NCBI GenBank assembly: GCA_001282665.1
Contig: LN874944.1
Coordinates: 297,732 to 361,731 of the forward strand
Length of the DNA: 64,000 bases
Reading direction: 5' to 3'
Source of the DNA: Clostridiales bacterium mt11
GTDB taxonomy: Bacteria > Bacillota > Clostridia > Tissierellales > Tepidimicrobiaceae
Shown here: positions 22,656 to 30,511 of the stretch, piece after piece
Numbering within the stretch: position 1 is the first letter of the stretch
Layout: each line of letters opens with the position of its first letter
Made by a program: the position numbers and the translations under genes
Notes under the pieces: generated by a model
What the model was told of the DNA's origin: nothing
The model's database searches: none
The model's input: only the letters and a program-made list of their open reading frames with translations

Positions 22656-25004
22656 ATGTCTAAACAAGTTAAAGTATCTGTAAGGAATTTAGTTGAATTT
22701 GTTCTTCGTTCAGGGGATATAGATAATACCTTTATGAGTACAGTTAGAGCAGTAGAGGGAACAAAAGCTCATAAAAAGGTTCAAAATTCTTATGGAGATG
22801 AATATGCCTCAGAGGTTACCCTTAAACATACCTTAAACTATGAAGGCTTTACCATAGAAGTGGAGGGCAGGGCTGATGGCATATTAAAAGAAGAAGATAT
22901 AATAGTAGATGAAATCAAAAGTACGACAAAACCCCTTGAAGAAATTGATGAAGATTATAATATGCTTCACTGGGCTCAAGGAAAATGTTATGGATATATG
23001 TACGCCTACGAAAATGGAATAGAAAAAATAGGAATCCAACTTACTTATTATAATATCGACACAGAAGAAATAAAAAAGTTTATAAAGTACTATACTTTTA
23101 AAGAATTGGAAGAATTTTTCTTATTTCTAATTGAAAAATACTTAAAATGGTCAAATAGGACTTTTGACTGGCAAGAAATAAGGGATACTTCTATAAAGGG
23201 ACTAAAATTTCCTTTTAAAAGCTATAGGAAAGGACAAAGAGAACTAGCCGTTTCGGTTTATCAGGCTATTCTTCATGATAAAAACCTTTTTACACAAGCG
23301 CCAACAGGAATAGGGAAGACCATATCTACTATGTTTCCAGCCGTAAAGGCTATTGGTGAAGGGATTACCTCTAAGATTTTTTATTTAACAGCAAAAACCA
23401 TTACTAGAGAGGTAGCATTAAATTCCATAGAACAGATGGAAAAACACGGTTTGCGAATAAAATCCATTGTAATAACTGCTAAGGAAAAGATATGTCTAAA
23501 TGAGGAGGTAAAATGTAATCCAAAAGATTGCCCCTTTGCTAAAGGACATTTTGATAGGGTAAACGATGCTATAATGGATGTTTTGGATAAAGAAGATATA
23601 ATCACTAGAGAAACTGTAATAGAATATGCAAAACTTCATAAGGTATGTCCATTTGAATTTTCTTTAGATTTAAGTTTATGGAGTGATGTCATTATATGTG
23701 ATTATAATTATGTATTTGATCCATATATAAATTTGAAGAGGTTTTTCAATGAAAGCGGAAATGACTACGTATTTTTAATAGATGAAGCACACAATTTAGT
23801 AGAACGTTCTAGAGATATGTTTTCTGCTGAAATTATGAAAGAGCCATTTTTGAAATATAAGAGATTATTTAAAGATGATTACCCATATCTTTCAAAGAGC
23901 TTTAACAAATGTAATAATATGATGAATAAAATAAGAAGAGAATATGCTAATAACGCTTTTTATTATCAAAGAGATGAAATTTTGGAGATATATCCTCCTA
24001 TAAGGAATCTTATAAAGGAATTAGAAGATTGGCTTTTAAAACAAAAAGAACATGAAAATCATGACGAGGTATTAGAATTTTATTTTGATTTATTGAGATT
24101 TATTAGAATATCTGATTTCTATGATGAAAGATATGTAACCTATGTTGAAGAAAAGGATAAGGATTTAATCATAAAATTATTTTGTGTAGATACTTCTTAT
24201 CTTTTAAGCGAAACTTTAGAGAGGGGAAAGTCAGCCATATTTTTTTCTGCCACATTGACACCGTTAGATTATTATCGAAATATATTGGGAGGAGATAAGG
24301 AAGATTATATTATTAGATTTCCTTCCCCTTTTCCCAAAGATAATCTATGCCTTTTAATTGAAGATGTAGTTTCTACTAAGTATAAAGATAGACAGAATAC
24401 ATATTTAGATGTAGTAGAATATATTGAAGAATTTATCTCATTAAAAAAGGGAAATTATTTTGTTTTCTTTCCTTCATATAAGTATATGGAAGATGTATAT
24501 ATACATTTTTTAGATAGAAATCCAGAAGTTAAAACTATTATACAAGAAAATTCCATGAAGGAAAAAGAACGAGAAGATTTTTTAAATAACTTTAGTATGG
24601 ATGGAGAATATACCATGGTTGCCTTTGCGGTTTTAGGAGGGGTTTTTTCTGAAGGTATTGATTTAATAGGAGATAGATTAATAGGTGCAGTTATAGTAGG
24701 AGTAGGATTGCCTATGATCTGCCCTGAAAGAAATATTATTAGAGAATATTTTCAAGAAAAAAATGGTCTTGGATATGAATACGCTTATATGTATCCAGGA
24801 ATGAATAAGGTACTTCAAGCAGCTGGTAGAGTTATTAGGAGCGAGAAGGATAGAGGAGCATTGTTACTTATAGATGAAAGATTTGGCAGTATAAAGTATA
24901 GAAGGCTATATCCAAAGGAGTGGATCCATTATAAAAGGGTAAGAAATTTAAGTATAATGCAAAAAAATTTAAAAAAGTTTTGGAATTATGAAAATAGCTA
25001 TTGA
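22656..25004 (+). CDS. Nuclease-helicase: PD-(D/E)XK domain fused to a Rad3/DinG-type iron-sulfur helicase
   Basis: 782 residues. The N-terminal ~170 residues look like a RecB-like PD-(D/E)XK domain (GRADG with Asp74, then DEIK with Glu86 and Lys88). The rest is a superfamily 2 helicase: Walker A APTGIGKT (~215-222), DEAH (~375-378) and a C-terminal motif VI region LQAAGRVIRSEKDRG. Four cysteines at ~280, 287, 292 and 331 fit the Fe-S cluster of XPD/DinG helicases. Such proteins unwind 5'-tailed DNA or R-loops. The domain order matches bacterial 'ATP-dependent DNA helicase' proteins of clostridia. It may act in repair. A link to the nearby CRISPR is not shown. Confidence 0.87.
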   Translation: MSKQVKVSVRNLVEFVLRSGDIDNTFMSTVRAVEGTKAHKKVQNSYGDEYASEVTLKHTLNYEGFTIEVEGRADGILKEEDIIVDEIKSTTKPLEEIDEDYNMLHWAQGKCYGYMYAYENGIEKIGIQLTYYNIDTEEIKKFIKYYTFKELEEFFLFLIEKYLKWSNRTFDWQEIRDTSIKGLKFPFKSYRKGQRELAVSVYQAILHDKNLFTQAPTGIGKTISTMFPAVKAIGEGITSKIFYLTAKTITREVALNSIEQMEKHGLRIKSIVITAKEKICLNEEVKCNPKDCPFAKGHFDRVNDAIMDVLDKEDIITRETVIEYAKLHKVCPFEFSLDLSLWSDVIICDYNYVFDPYINLKRFFNESGNDYVFLIDEAHNLVERSRDMFSAEIMKEPFLKYKRLFKDDYPYLSKSFNKCNNMMNKIRREYANNAFYYQRDEILEIYPPIRNLIKELEDWLLKQKEHENHDEVLEFYFDLLRFIRISDFYDERYVTYVEEKDKDLIIKLFCVDTSYLLSETLERGKSAIFFSATLTPLDYYRNILGGDKEDYIIRFPSPFPKDNLCLLIEDVVSTKYKDRQNTYLDVVEYIEEFISLKKGNYFVFFPSYKYMEDVYIHFLDRNPEVKTIIQENSMKEKEREDFLNNFSMDGEYTMVAFAVLGGVFSEGIDLIGDRLIGAVIVGVGLPMICPERNIIREYFQEKNGLGYEYAYMYPGMNKVLQAAGRVIRSEKDRGALLLIDERFGSIKYRRLYPKEWIHYKRVRNLSIMQKNLKKFWNYENSY

Positions 25005-25079
25005 TTTCTAAATAGTTCCATGGTATTATATAACAATGATATTTCAATATGCTAATACTTTCCAAGGAGGTTTATAAAA

Positions 25080-25178
25080 ATGATGAAAATAATATATTTA
25101 ATACTATTAAGAAAATTATATACGTTAAACAATATTAAAAACCTGCGGAAAGTTATGGTAAACTTTTGTGTCATATAA
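25080..25178 (+). CDS. Candidate small protein (32 aa), basic and hydrophobic
   Basis: Begins MMKIIYLILLRKLYTL, with a perfect CAAGGAGG at 25063-25070 and a good gap to the ATG at 25080. It ends 12 bp before a strong terminator, so ribosome binding site, short frame and terminator form a complete unit. The first half could be a short membrane helix. No family is recognised. It could also be a leader or a toxin-like peptide. The evidence is the gene layout only. Confidence 0.45.
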   Translation: MMKIIYLILLRKLYTLNNIKNLRKVMVNFCVI

Positions 25179-25189
25179 TATATGTGTAT

Positions 25190-25216
25190 AAGCCACAGCA
25201 GGGCTGTGGCTTTTTT
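25190..25216 (+). terminator. Intrinsic terminator
   Basis: AAGCCACAG, a short loop and CTGTGGCTT followed by TTTT. It ends the unit of the 32-residue ORF. Confidence 0.85.
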
Positions 25217-25261
25217 GATGCCAATTTTATATTTGATAAAAATATTATATAATTTAGTTTA

Positions 25262-25290
25262 AAAAACCGCAGGAAATCCTGCGGTTTTTG
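25262..25290 (+). terminator. Intrinsic terminator, near-palindromic
   Basis: AAAACCGCAGGA, AA, TCCTGCGGTTTTT. It is the second terminator within 75 bp. Being A-rich on one side and T-rich on the other, it could work on both strands. Confidence 0.85.
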
Positions 25291-25317
25291 TATATAAAAA
25301 TTTGAAAGGAGGATAGA

Positions 25318-25392
25318 ATGATGAGATTTACAAAGAAAATTAATTATCTAGTTTTTTTATACGGAGGTGATTTTATATGGATATTTACTTAA
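25318..25392 (+). CDS. Candidate small ORF (24 aa) overlapping the next one
   Basis: Starts MMRFTKKINYLVFLYG after GAAAGGAGGATAG, a strong ribosome binding site. It ends inside the start of the 45-residue ORF in another frame, so it may be a translational leader for it. No similarity is recognised. Short length makes this uncertain. Confidence 0.35.
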   Translation: MMRFTKKINYLVFLYGGDFIWIFT

Positions 25393-25514
25393 TGTTTTTA
25401 TATGGATTCTTTAAATCCCAAAAATATAGTGCTTTAGATGAGTATTATAATATGGAATATAGAAGGATAAAAAAGGTTTCAGAATTCGACAATCTTTATA
25501 AATATCTTAGATAG
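25377..25514 (+). CDS. Candidate small protein (45 aa), tyrosine-rich
   Basis: Starts MDIYLMFLYGFFKSQ after ACGGAGGTGAT and is followed at once by a terminator (25520-25551). The start LMFLYGFF resembles the LVFLYGGD of the ORF it overlaps. The second half is charged (YYNMEYRRIKKVSEFD). No known family is recognised. Ribosome binding site, frame and terminator together support real translation. Confidence 0.5.
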   Translation: MDIYLMFLYGFFKSQKYSALDEYYNMEYRRIKKVSEFDNLYKYLR

Positions 25515-25519
25515 TTATT

Positions 25520-25551
25520 ACAAAGTCCTATATTATATAGGGCTTTGTTTT
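25520..25551 (+). terminator. Intrinsic terminator after the 45-residue ORF
   Basis: CAAAGTCCTATA, a 3-nt loop, TATAGGGCTTTG and a T run. Begins 6 bp after the stop codon. Confidence 0.8.
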
Positions 25552-25672
25552 ATGTATTTTACCAAAAATAAATATAGGTTTACTTTAGAAGATATTACTC
25601 AAACCATAAACTTGAATTTCCCTTATTTTTTTATAAAAATACTGGTATAATAATTTGGAAGGAGTTGAGTTT

Positions 25673-27040
25673 ATGGCAAGAAAAAAGAAAATAGTTGAAT
25701 TTGAAATAACAGATACCATTTTTCCAAATAAATCTATAGGTAGATATGAAGACAAAACTATTATATGTAAAGGTGGAATAAAGGGACAAAAAGTAAGGGT
25801 GGTTTTAGGAAGAAAAAAAAATGATTATATAGAGGGAAAAATATTAGAAGTGTTGGAGAAATCTCCAACGGAAACTGAAATAGGTTGTCCCCATCATCTT
25901 GCTTGTGGAGGCTGTACTTATCAAAGTTTAACTTATGATAGAGAATTAAAATTAAAAGAAAGTCAGATATTATCTCTATTTGAAAGAGAGGGCATAGAGA
26001 AATTTAATTATTTAGGGATAGAAAAAAGCCCAAATATAGAAGGATATAGGAACAAAATGGAATATACTTTTGGAGATGAGGAAAAGGATGGACCTTTGTC
26101 TTTAGGACTTCATAGGAAAGGAAGGTTTTATGAAGTAGTCGAAGTAACTCAATGTAATATTGTGGATAGGGATTTCACTATAATACTAAAAGAAGTTTTG
26201 AATTATTTTAAAGAAAAGAAAATCCCTCATTATAATAAACGAAATCACATAGGGGTGTTAAGACATCTAGTAGTTAGAAAGGCATTGACCACAGGAGAAA
26301 TTATAATCAATTTAGTTACTAGTTCTCAAGGTGAAATAGATACAGATGAGTTTAAAAATAGATTAATTAATTGTAAAGAAATTAAAGGAAATATTGTAGG
26401 TATATTTTATACTAAGAATGATAGTTTATCCGATGCCATTAAAGTAGACGAATTAAATTTAATTTATGGCAGGGGTTATGTTATAGAAGAGATACTAGGA
26501 TTGAAGTTTAAAATATCCCCATTCTCATTTTTCCAAACTAATACATTTGGTGCTGAAACATTATACTCAATAGTAAGAGATTTTGTTGGGAATGAGAAAA
26601 ATAATATAGTATACGATCTATACTCAGGAACAGGAACTATAGCTCAAATACTATCCCCATTTTGCGAGAAAGTAATAGGTATAGAAATTGTAGAAGAAGC
26701 AGTGGAGAATGCTCGTGAAAATGCTAAGTTAAATGGTCTTGATAATGTAGAGTTTATTGCAGGGGATGTTTTAAAAGAAGTAAATAATTTAAAAGAAACT
26801 CCAGATTTAATAATTATAGACCCTCCAAGAGATGGAATCCATCCAAAAGCTATAAATAAGATAATCGACTTTAATCCAAAAAACCTCGTATATGTATCCT
26901 GTAACCCTATAACTCTAGTTAGAGATTTAAAGGTATTCATAGAAAGAGGATATAAGATAGAAAAGGTAAAATGTATGGATATGTTTCCTAGGACGGTGCA
27001 CGTTGAGTGCGTGGTATTGATGTCAAGGGTTGAAAATTAA
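25673..27040 (+). CDS. rlmD: 23S rRNA (uracil-5-)-methyltransferase, RlmD/RumA family
   Basis: 455 residues. It has an N-terminal TRAM domain, Fe-S cysteines at ~72, 78 and 81 (GCPHHLACGGCTYQ), a SAM-binding motif (YDLYSGTGTIAQIL), IDPPRDG and the catalytic YVSCNP cysteine. It makes m5U in 23S rRNA. The exact uracil (747 or 1939) cannot be read from the sequence. The ATG at 25673 is chosen over a TTG at 25655 because GGAAGGAG lies just upstream of it. The 3' end (CACGTTGAGTGCGTGG, 26998-27013) corresponds to the region used as an attachment site by several Firmicute elements, and the accessory DNA starts right after this gene. Confidence 0.92.
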   Translation: MARKKKIVEFEITDTIFPNKSIGRYEDKTIICKGGIKGQKVRVVLGRKKNDYIEGKILEVLEKSPTETEIGCPHHLACGGCTYQSLTYDRELKLKESQILSLFEREGIEKFNYLGIEKSPNIEGYRNKMEYTFGDEEKDGPLSLGLHRKGRFYEVVEVTQCNIVDRDFTIILKEVLNYFKEKKIPHYNKRNHIGVLRHLVVRKALTTGEIIINLVTSSQGEIDTDEFKNRLINCKEIKGNIVGIFYTKNDSLSDAIKVDELNLIYGRGYVIEEILGLKFKISPFSFFQTNTFGAETLYSIVRDFVGNEKNNIVYDLYSGTGTIAQILSPFCEKVIGIEIVEEAVENARENAKLNGLDNVEFIAGDVLKEVNNLKETPDLIIIDPPRDGIHPKAINKIIDFNPKNLVYVSCNPITLVRDLKVFIERGYKIEKVKCMDMFPRTVHVECVVLMSRVEN

Positions 27041-27064
27041 AATATAGATAAAGCATTGATATAT

Positions 27065-27137
27065 AAGGGTTTTCAAGCATCATCACTAATGCAGAGTTCT
27101 TTTATACTCCGAACTAATCTTGAAAACCCTTATTTTT
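27065..27137 (+). terminator. Possible terminator after rlmD, long loop
   Basis: AAGGGTTTTCAAG (27065-27077) and CTTGAAAACCCTT (27119-27131) are a perfect 13-bp inverted repeat followed by ATTTTTG. The loop is about 41 nt, longer than usual, so it may instead be another kind of inverted repeat. Confidence 0.55.
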
Positions 27138-27305
27138 GTTGTTTGAGGGAACAAGTCTGAAATTAGTGGAATTTTAAGGTTGAGTATATAAGTTAGATGA
27201 AAAGTGGGGTTGTGTAGGCTAGATGGATATTGGATTGATAGGAACGCATTCTCAATTATCGGTATCATAAATCTAAACAAAAAGCCTAATCGGGATTTTA
27301 TTTAC

Positions 27306-27334
27306 TTGAAAAAACAATGCTCTCATGTTATAAT
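27306..27334 (+). promoter_or_regulatory. Sigma-A type promoter for the methyltransferase gene
   Basis: TTGAAA at 27306, a 17-bp spacer and TATAAT at 27329, 26 bp before the start codon. Confidence 0.75.
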
Positions 27335-27359
27335 TATATTAGTGAATGGAGGTATGAGC

Positions 27360-28856
27360 ATGCATGGAGGAAATAGAAAAGGTGCAGGTAGAAAAAGTAG
27401 CATAGATAAAAAACAGCCTGTAACGATTTACTTAAATAGTAAAGATAAGAAATTTATTAAAGAGGCACCATTACCTGATTGTACGAGTTTTTCTCAGAAA
27501 TGCAGAAAACTACTTGAAATGGGTATAGATAAATTAGAGTCAGAACTTGAACGGGGAGCAAATGAAATAACTTTTGTTGATTTATTTAGTGGGTTAGGTG
27601 GGATGCGAATAGGATTTGAGCAAGCACTAAGCGAATTTGGTTTAAAAGGTAAGTGTGTATTTTCAAGCGATATCAAACCTTCTGCAATTAAATCATATAA
27701 ATTTAATTTTGGAGAAAACCCAGAATGTGATATAACAAAAGTTAATCCAACAAATTTGCCTAATTTTGACTTCTTATTAGCTGGCTTTCCCTGTCAGGCT
27801 TTTTCTCAAGCGGGATTAGGGTTAGGGTTTCAAGATACTAGAGGAACACTTTTTTTTGATATTGCTAAGATCTTATTAGCAAAAAAACCTATTGGATTTG
27901 TATTAGAAAATGTAGAGGGTCTTGTACATCATGATAAAGGAAGGACATTTAAGATAATACGCAAGACATTAGAAGAATTGGGCTACTCTATCCAAGCGAA
28001 AGTGTTAAATGGTAAGGATTTTGGACTAGCACAGTCTAGAAATAGAATCTATATTATTGGACTTAGAGGTATGAAAGTAAAAGAGTTAGCAGGATTCAGT
28101 AAGAAAACATCTGTATTAAGAGATATTATAGATGAATCTACACCTCCTATACAAACAGAATTCACCAAAAAACTACTATCACATTACAAAATAGATGAAT
28201 TATATGGGAAAGCTATAAAAGACAAACGTGGCGGTAGCAACAATATCCATAGTTGGGATATTGGATTAAAAGGCGAGGTAAGTAAAGAACAAAAAGAACT
28301 TCTAGAATTGTTGTTAAGACAAAGGAGAAATAAGAAATGGGCAGATATAATAGGTATAAAATGGATGGATGGTATGCCTCTAACAGAAGATATGATATTT
28401 TCATTTTATCCACATCCTAAGTTACATGCGTTATTGGATGATTTAGTTGCGAAAGGATATCTTACTTATGAACATCCGAAACAACTAATTAATAATAGGA
28501 GAGTAGCGGATACTTCATTAGAAAAAGGATATAACATCGTTACTGGAAAACTTTCATTTGAATTTACCAAAATTCTTTGCCCCGACAGTGTTACACCGAC
28601 AATAGTTGCAACGGATGTTCATAAGCTTGCAGTACCTGTTAATGGTGGAATTCGTACTTTAACTATTAATGAAGGTCTTAAATTGTTTGGTTTTCCAGAT
28701 GATTATCGACTTGACTTTATGAAAGAAAGTGAAGCATTTGATTTACTTGGTAATACTGTTTGTGTTCCTGTTATAAAAGCTGTATCGATAAAACTATTAG
28801 AATCATATTTTGAATCTATTAATAATTTAGAGAAAAAAGAAGTGGGGTTCATGTAA
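27360..28856 (+). CDS. Type II DNA (cytosine-5-)-methyltransferase with N-terminal DNA-binding extension
   Basis: 498 residues. Motif I FVDLFSGLGGMRIGFEQA, the catalytic PCQAFSQAG (motif IV), LENVEGL (motif VI) and LLGNTVCVPV near the end (motif X) define a C5 methyltransferase. The first ~60 residues (GGNRKGAGRKS, then a ribbon-helix-helix-like stretch) are extra and may bind DNA. There is a long insert between motifs VIII and IX. The ATG at 27360 is 6 nt after GGAGGT. An ATG at 27354 abuts the site and is less likely. It faces the endonuclease gene tail to tail with 15 bp between them, and it should protect the host site cut by that enzyme. Confidence 0.92.
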   Translation: MHGGNRKGAGRKSSIDKKQPVTIYLNSKDKKFIKEAPLPDCTSFSQKCRKLLEMGIDKLESELERGANEITFVDLFSGLGGMRIGFEQALSEFGLKGKCVFSSDIKPSAIKSYKFNFGENPECDITKVNPTNLPNFDFLLAGFPCQAFSQAGLGLGFQDTRGTLFFDIAKILLAKKPIGFVLENVEGLVHHDKGRTFKIIRKTLEELGYSIQAKVLNGKDFGLAQSRNRIYIIGLRGMKVKELAGFSKKTSVLRDIIDESTPPIQTEFTKKLLSHYKIDELYGKAIKDKRGGSNNIHSWDIGLKGEVSKEQKELLELLLRQRRNKKWADIIGIKWMDGMPLTEDMIFSFYPHPKLHALLDDLVAKGYLTYEHPKQLINNRRVADTSLEKGYNIVTGKLSFEFTKILCPDSVTPTIVATDVHKLAVPVNGGIRTLTINEGLKLFGFPDDYRLDFMKESEAFDLLGNTVCVPVIKAVSIKLLESYFESINNLEKKEVGFM

Positions 28857-28871
28857 GAACCACCACTTCTT

Positions 28872-29528
28872 TTAATATGAAAGTACTTTTTCGAGCCATT
28901 CATCTGGTGAAAAAGGTATGGTAGTATTTGTAAAAATATCAAAAGTGTTTTTGACAGCATATATAAATTCATTTTTGTTATTAAAACTGTTGTTTTCATT
29001 ACGTGCGAAGTTAAAAGGACGCATCGCATAAGGTTGGCCACGTTTTACTTGTAAACCAATAGGATATTTTCTTGAGGGGGAAGTGATTTCCCATATATGT
29101 TTTAAGTACACTTTTTTTACAGTAAATCCTTGCGAAAAGCCATCATCCATTGGCTCATAACCTAATATGAAATAATGAGCATCTAATTTCCCAGGGCTTT
29201 TATATGTTGTATCTAGAAAACTTGAAAAGTTTGCTAGGTCAAACGCGGGTGAATTGTTATAATTCCAGGCTTTAACTTCAACATCATAACTAGTATCTTC
29301 AAAATTGGCTACAAAGTCTGGGAATGATTGAGTGTTATCTCCAGGTCTTATATCAACACCTAAATGTTGAAACCAATTAGGCAACCATTCTTGTAAGCAA
29401 TTGCCTATAACATCGTTTCCCGAATAAACATGAGTTTTATTAGCAAAATTAATTGTAATTGTTCCGTGTTGGCCCTCAAGCTTTTTTTTAGTTATTAGAA
29501 ACAGTTCTTCTATATTTTTGATTTTCAT
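28872..29528 (-). CDS. Type II restriction endonuclease, PD-(D/E)XK, possibly NgoBV-like
   Basis: 218 residues with a clear PD-(D/E)XK core: Pro70-Asp71, then Glu84-Val-Lys86 in DVEVKAWN. Overall sequence (HYFILGYEPMDDGF, PFNFARNENNSFNNK) reminds me of the NgoBV/NlaIV family (GGNNCC), but this rests on recall, not on a search. It is tail to tail with the C5 methyltransferase and downstream of a small Xre protein, the usual layout of a type II R-M system with a controller. The full length and intact core suggest it is active. Confidence 0.75.
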   Translation of the reverse strand: MKIKNIEELFLITKKKLEGQHGTITINFANKTHVYSGNDVIGNCLQEWLPNWFQHLGVDIRPGDNTQSFPDFVANFEDTSYDVEVKAWNYNNSPAFDLANFSSFLDTTYKSPGKLDAHYFILGYEPMDDGFSQGFTVKKVYLKHIWEITSPSRKYPIGLQVKRGQPYAMRPFNFARNENNSFNNKNEFIYAVKNTFDIFTNTTIPFSPDEWLEKVLSY

Positions 29529-29543
29529 AAATTCCTCCTAAAA

Positions 29544-29747
29544 TTATTCCTTTTCTATCTCCATAATATCTTCAAGCTCACAATCAAGTGCCTTGCATAT
29601 TTTAAGTAATACCTCTGTGGTGATATTATCACCTCTTCCAAGCTTGGCCATTGAAGCAGTGCTAATACCAGATATTTCTATTAAGTCTTTCTTTTTCATG
29701 TCTCTATCAATAAGAAGTTTCCAGAGCTTTTTATAACTTATTGACAT
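29544..29747 (-). CDS. Small Xre-family regulator, probable R-M controller protein
   Basis: 67 residues, a single HTH_3 domain: KKKDLIEISGISTASMAKLG, with GDNITTEVLLKICKALDCEL after it. The size and place (same strand, 15 bp before the endonuclease) fit a C protein that times endonuclease expression after the methyltransferase. The ATG at 29747 is preferred because of GAGGTGAT just upstream. It has its own promoter, divergent from the phage genes. Confidence 0.82.
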   Translation of the reverse strand: MSISYKKLWKLLIDRDMKKKDLIEISGISTASMAKLGRGDNITTEVLLKICKALDCELEDIMEIEKE

Positions 29748-29770
29748 ATTATCACCTCGCTTAATGAATA

Positions 29771-29858
29771 ATTGTATCACAAAAAGAAAAACGACACAAA
29801 TTTAATTTACAAGCACATAATATGTGTTTATTGTGATAAATATTTATTATGCTATAAT
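29771..29858. promoter_or_regulatory. Divergent promoter pair between R-M controller and phage genes
   Basis: Minus strand: TTGTGT (29794-29799), 17-bp spacer, TACAAT (29771-29776), reading into the controller. Plus strand: TTGTGA (29831), 16-bp spacer, TATAAT (29853), reading into the gene at 29922. Both lie within 90 bp. A controller bound here could affect both. Confidence 0.65.
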
Positions 29859-29921
29859 TTACATATAGACTATTGCGAAAAATAAAAATATAGACTCTCA
29901 TATTAAAAGGAGGTGTTGATA

Positions 29922-30464
29922 GTGCGATGGGATAAAGCAGGTGTTCCCCATAAGGGGTGGCAGTATATAGGTGTGGAGGATTTAGGAGAATATGTGGAAG
30001 CTGGAGAACCCATAAATTATGAACAATGCGAGATGTGTGGCAATGAAAAGATTCGATATGTACATCTATTAGAACATCCAGATTATCATGGAGAGATACG
30101 TGTGGGGTGTGTATGTGCATCTAATATGATAGATGATTATATTGACCCTAAGGAATCTGAAAGAGAACTGAGAAATCGAGCTAATCGGAGAAAGAATTTT
30201 ATGAAGCAAGGGTGGCGTTTTAAATCAGATACAGGTAACTATACCCTTCGATATAAGGGCAACTATATTACCATTATGAAAAGTAAGTTTAATTCTAATT
30301 GGGGTGTTATCTTTAAAGGTAAGCAACTATGGAAATATAATGGAAGGAGAATTACTGATCTTCATACTGCAAAAGCTGTGGCATTTAATTTGTTTGATGA
30401 ATTATATGAGTCTCATGAGCAAATACAGCCACATTGGGATGGTGAACGTTGGGTTTATTATTAA
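29922..30464 (+). CDS. Conserved protein with a cysteine-rich zinc-ribbon-like core
   Basis: 180 residues from GTG 29922 (AAAGGAGGT 7 nt upstream); no upstream ATG is in frame. Two cysteine pairs, CEMCGNEK and RVGCVCASNM, suggest a small zinc-binding fold near residues 40-75. The rest is basic, with GWRFKSDTGNYTLRYKGNY and a final PHWDGERWVYY. I have a memory of similar proteins in clostridial mobile elements, with no known function. It opens the phage-like block and shares its promoter region with the R-M controller. Confidence 0.7.
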   Translation: MRWDKAGVPHKGWQYIGVEDLGEYVEAGEPINYEQCEMCGNEKIRYVHLLEHPDYHGEIRVGCVCASNMIDDYIDPKESERELRNRANRRKNFMKQGWRFKSDTGNYTLRYKGNYITIMKSKFNSNWGVIFKGKQLWKYNGRRITDLHTAKAVAFNLFDELYESHEQIQPHWDGERWVYY

Positions 30465-30511
30465 TATTGCTATTTTAAATTAATCGTTATTGTAGGATGG
30501 GAGGATTATTT

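Noticed and set aside
22656..25004. Helicase-nuclease as a CRISPR-associated (DinG/CasDinG) gene
   Set aside because: It lies past the distal array end with another gene between, and the N-terminal nuclease fusion is a common chromosomal form; no evidence links it to the cas operon.
26644..26940. Antisense frame of 98 codons inside rlmD
   Set aside because: Shadow of a well-supported gene on the other strand, with no start signal or family.
27204..27359. Longer N-terminus for the R-M methyltransferase
   Set aside because: The upstream extension crosses a consensus promoter (27306-27334) and has no family resemblance; ATG 27360 has the ribosome binding site.
29761..30120. Minus-strand frame of 119 codons over the divergent promoters and the zinc-ribbon gene
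   Set aside because: Lies over two promoters and the conserved cysteine-rich gene; no ribosome binding site.
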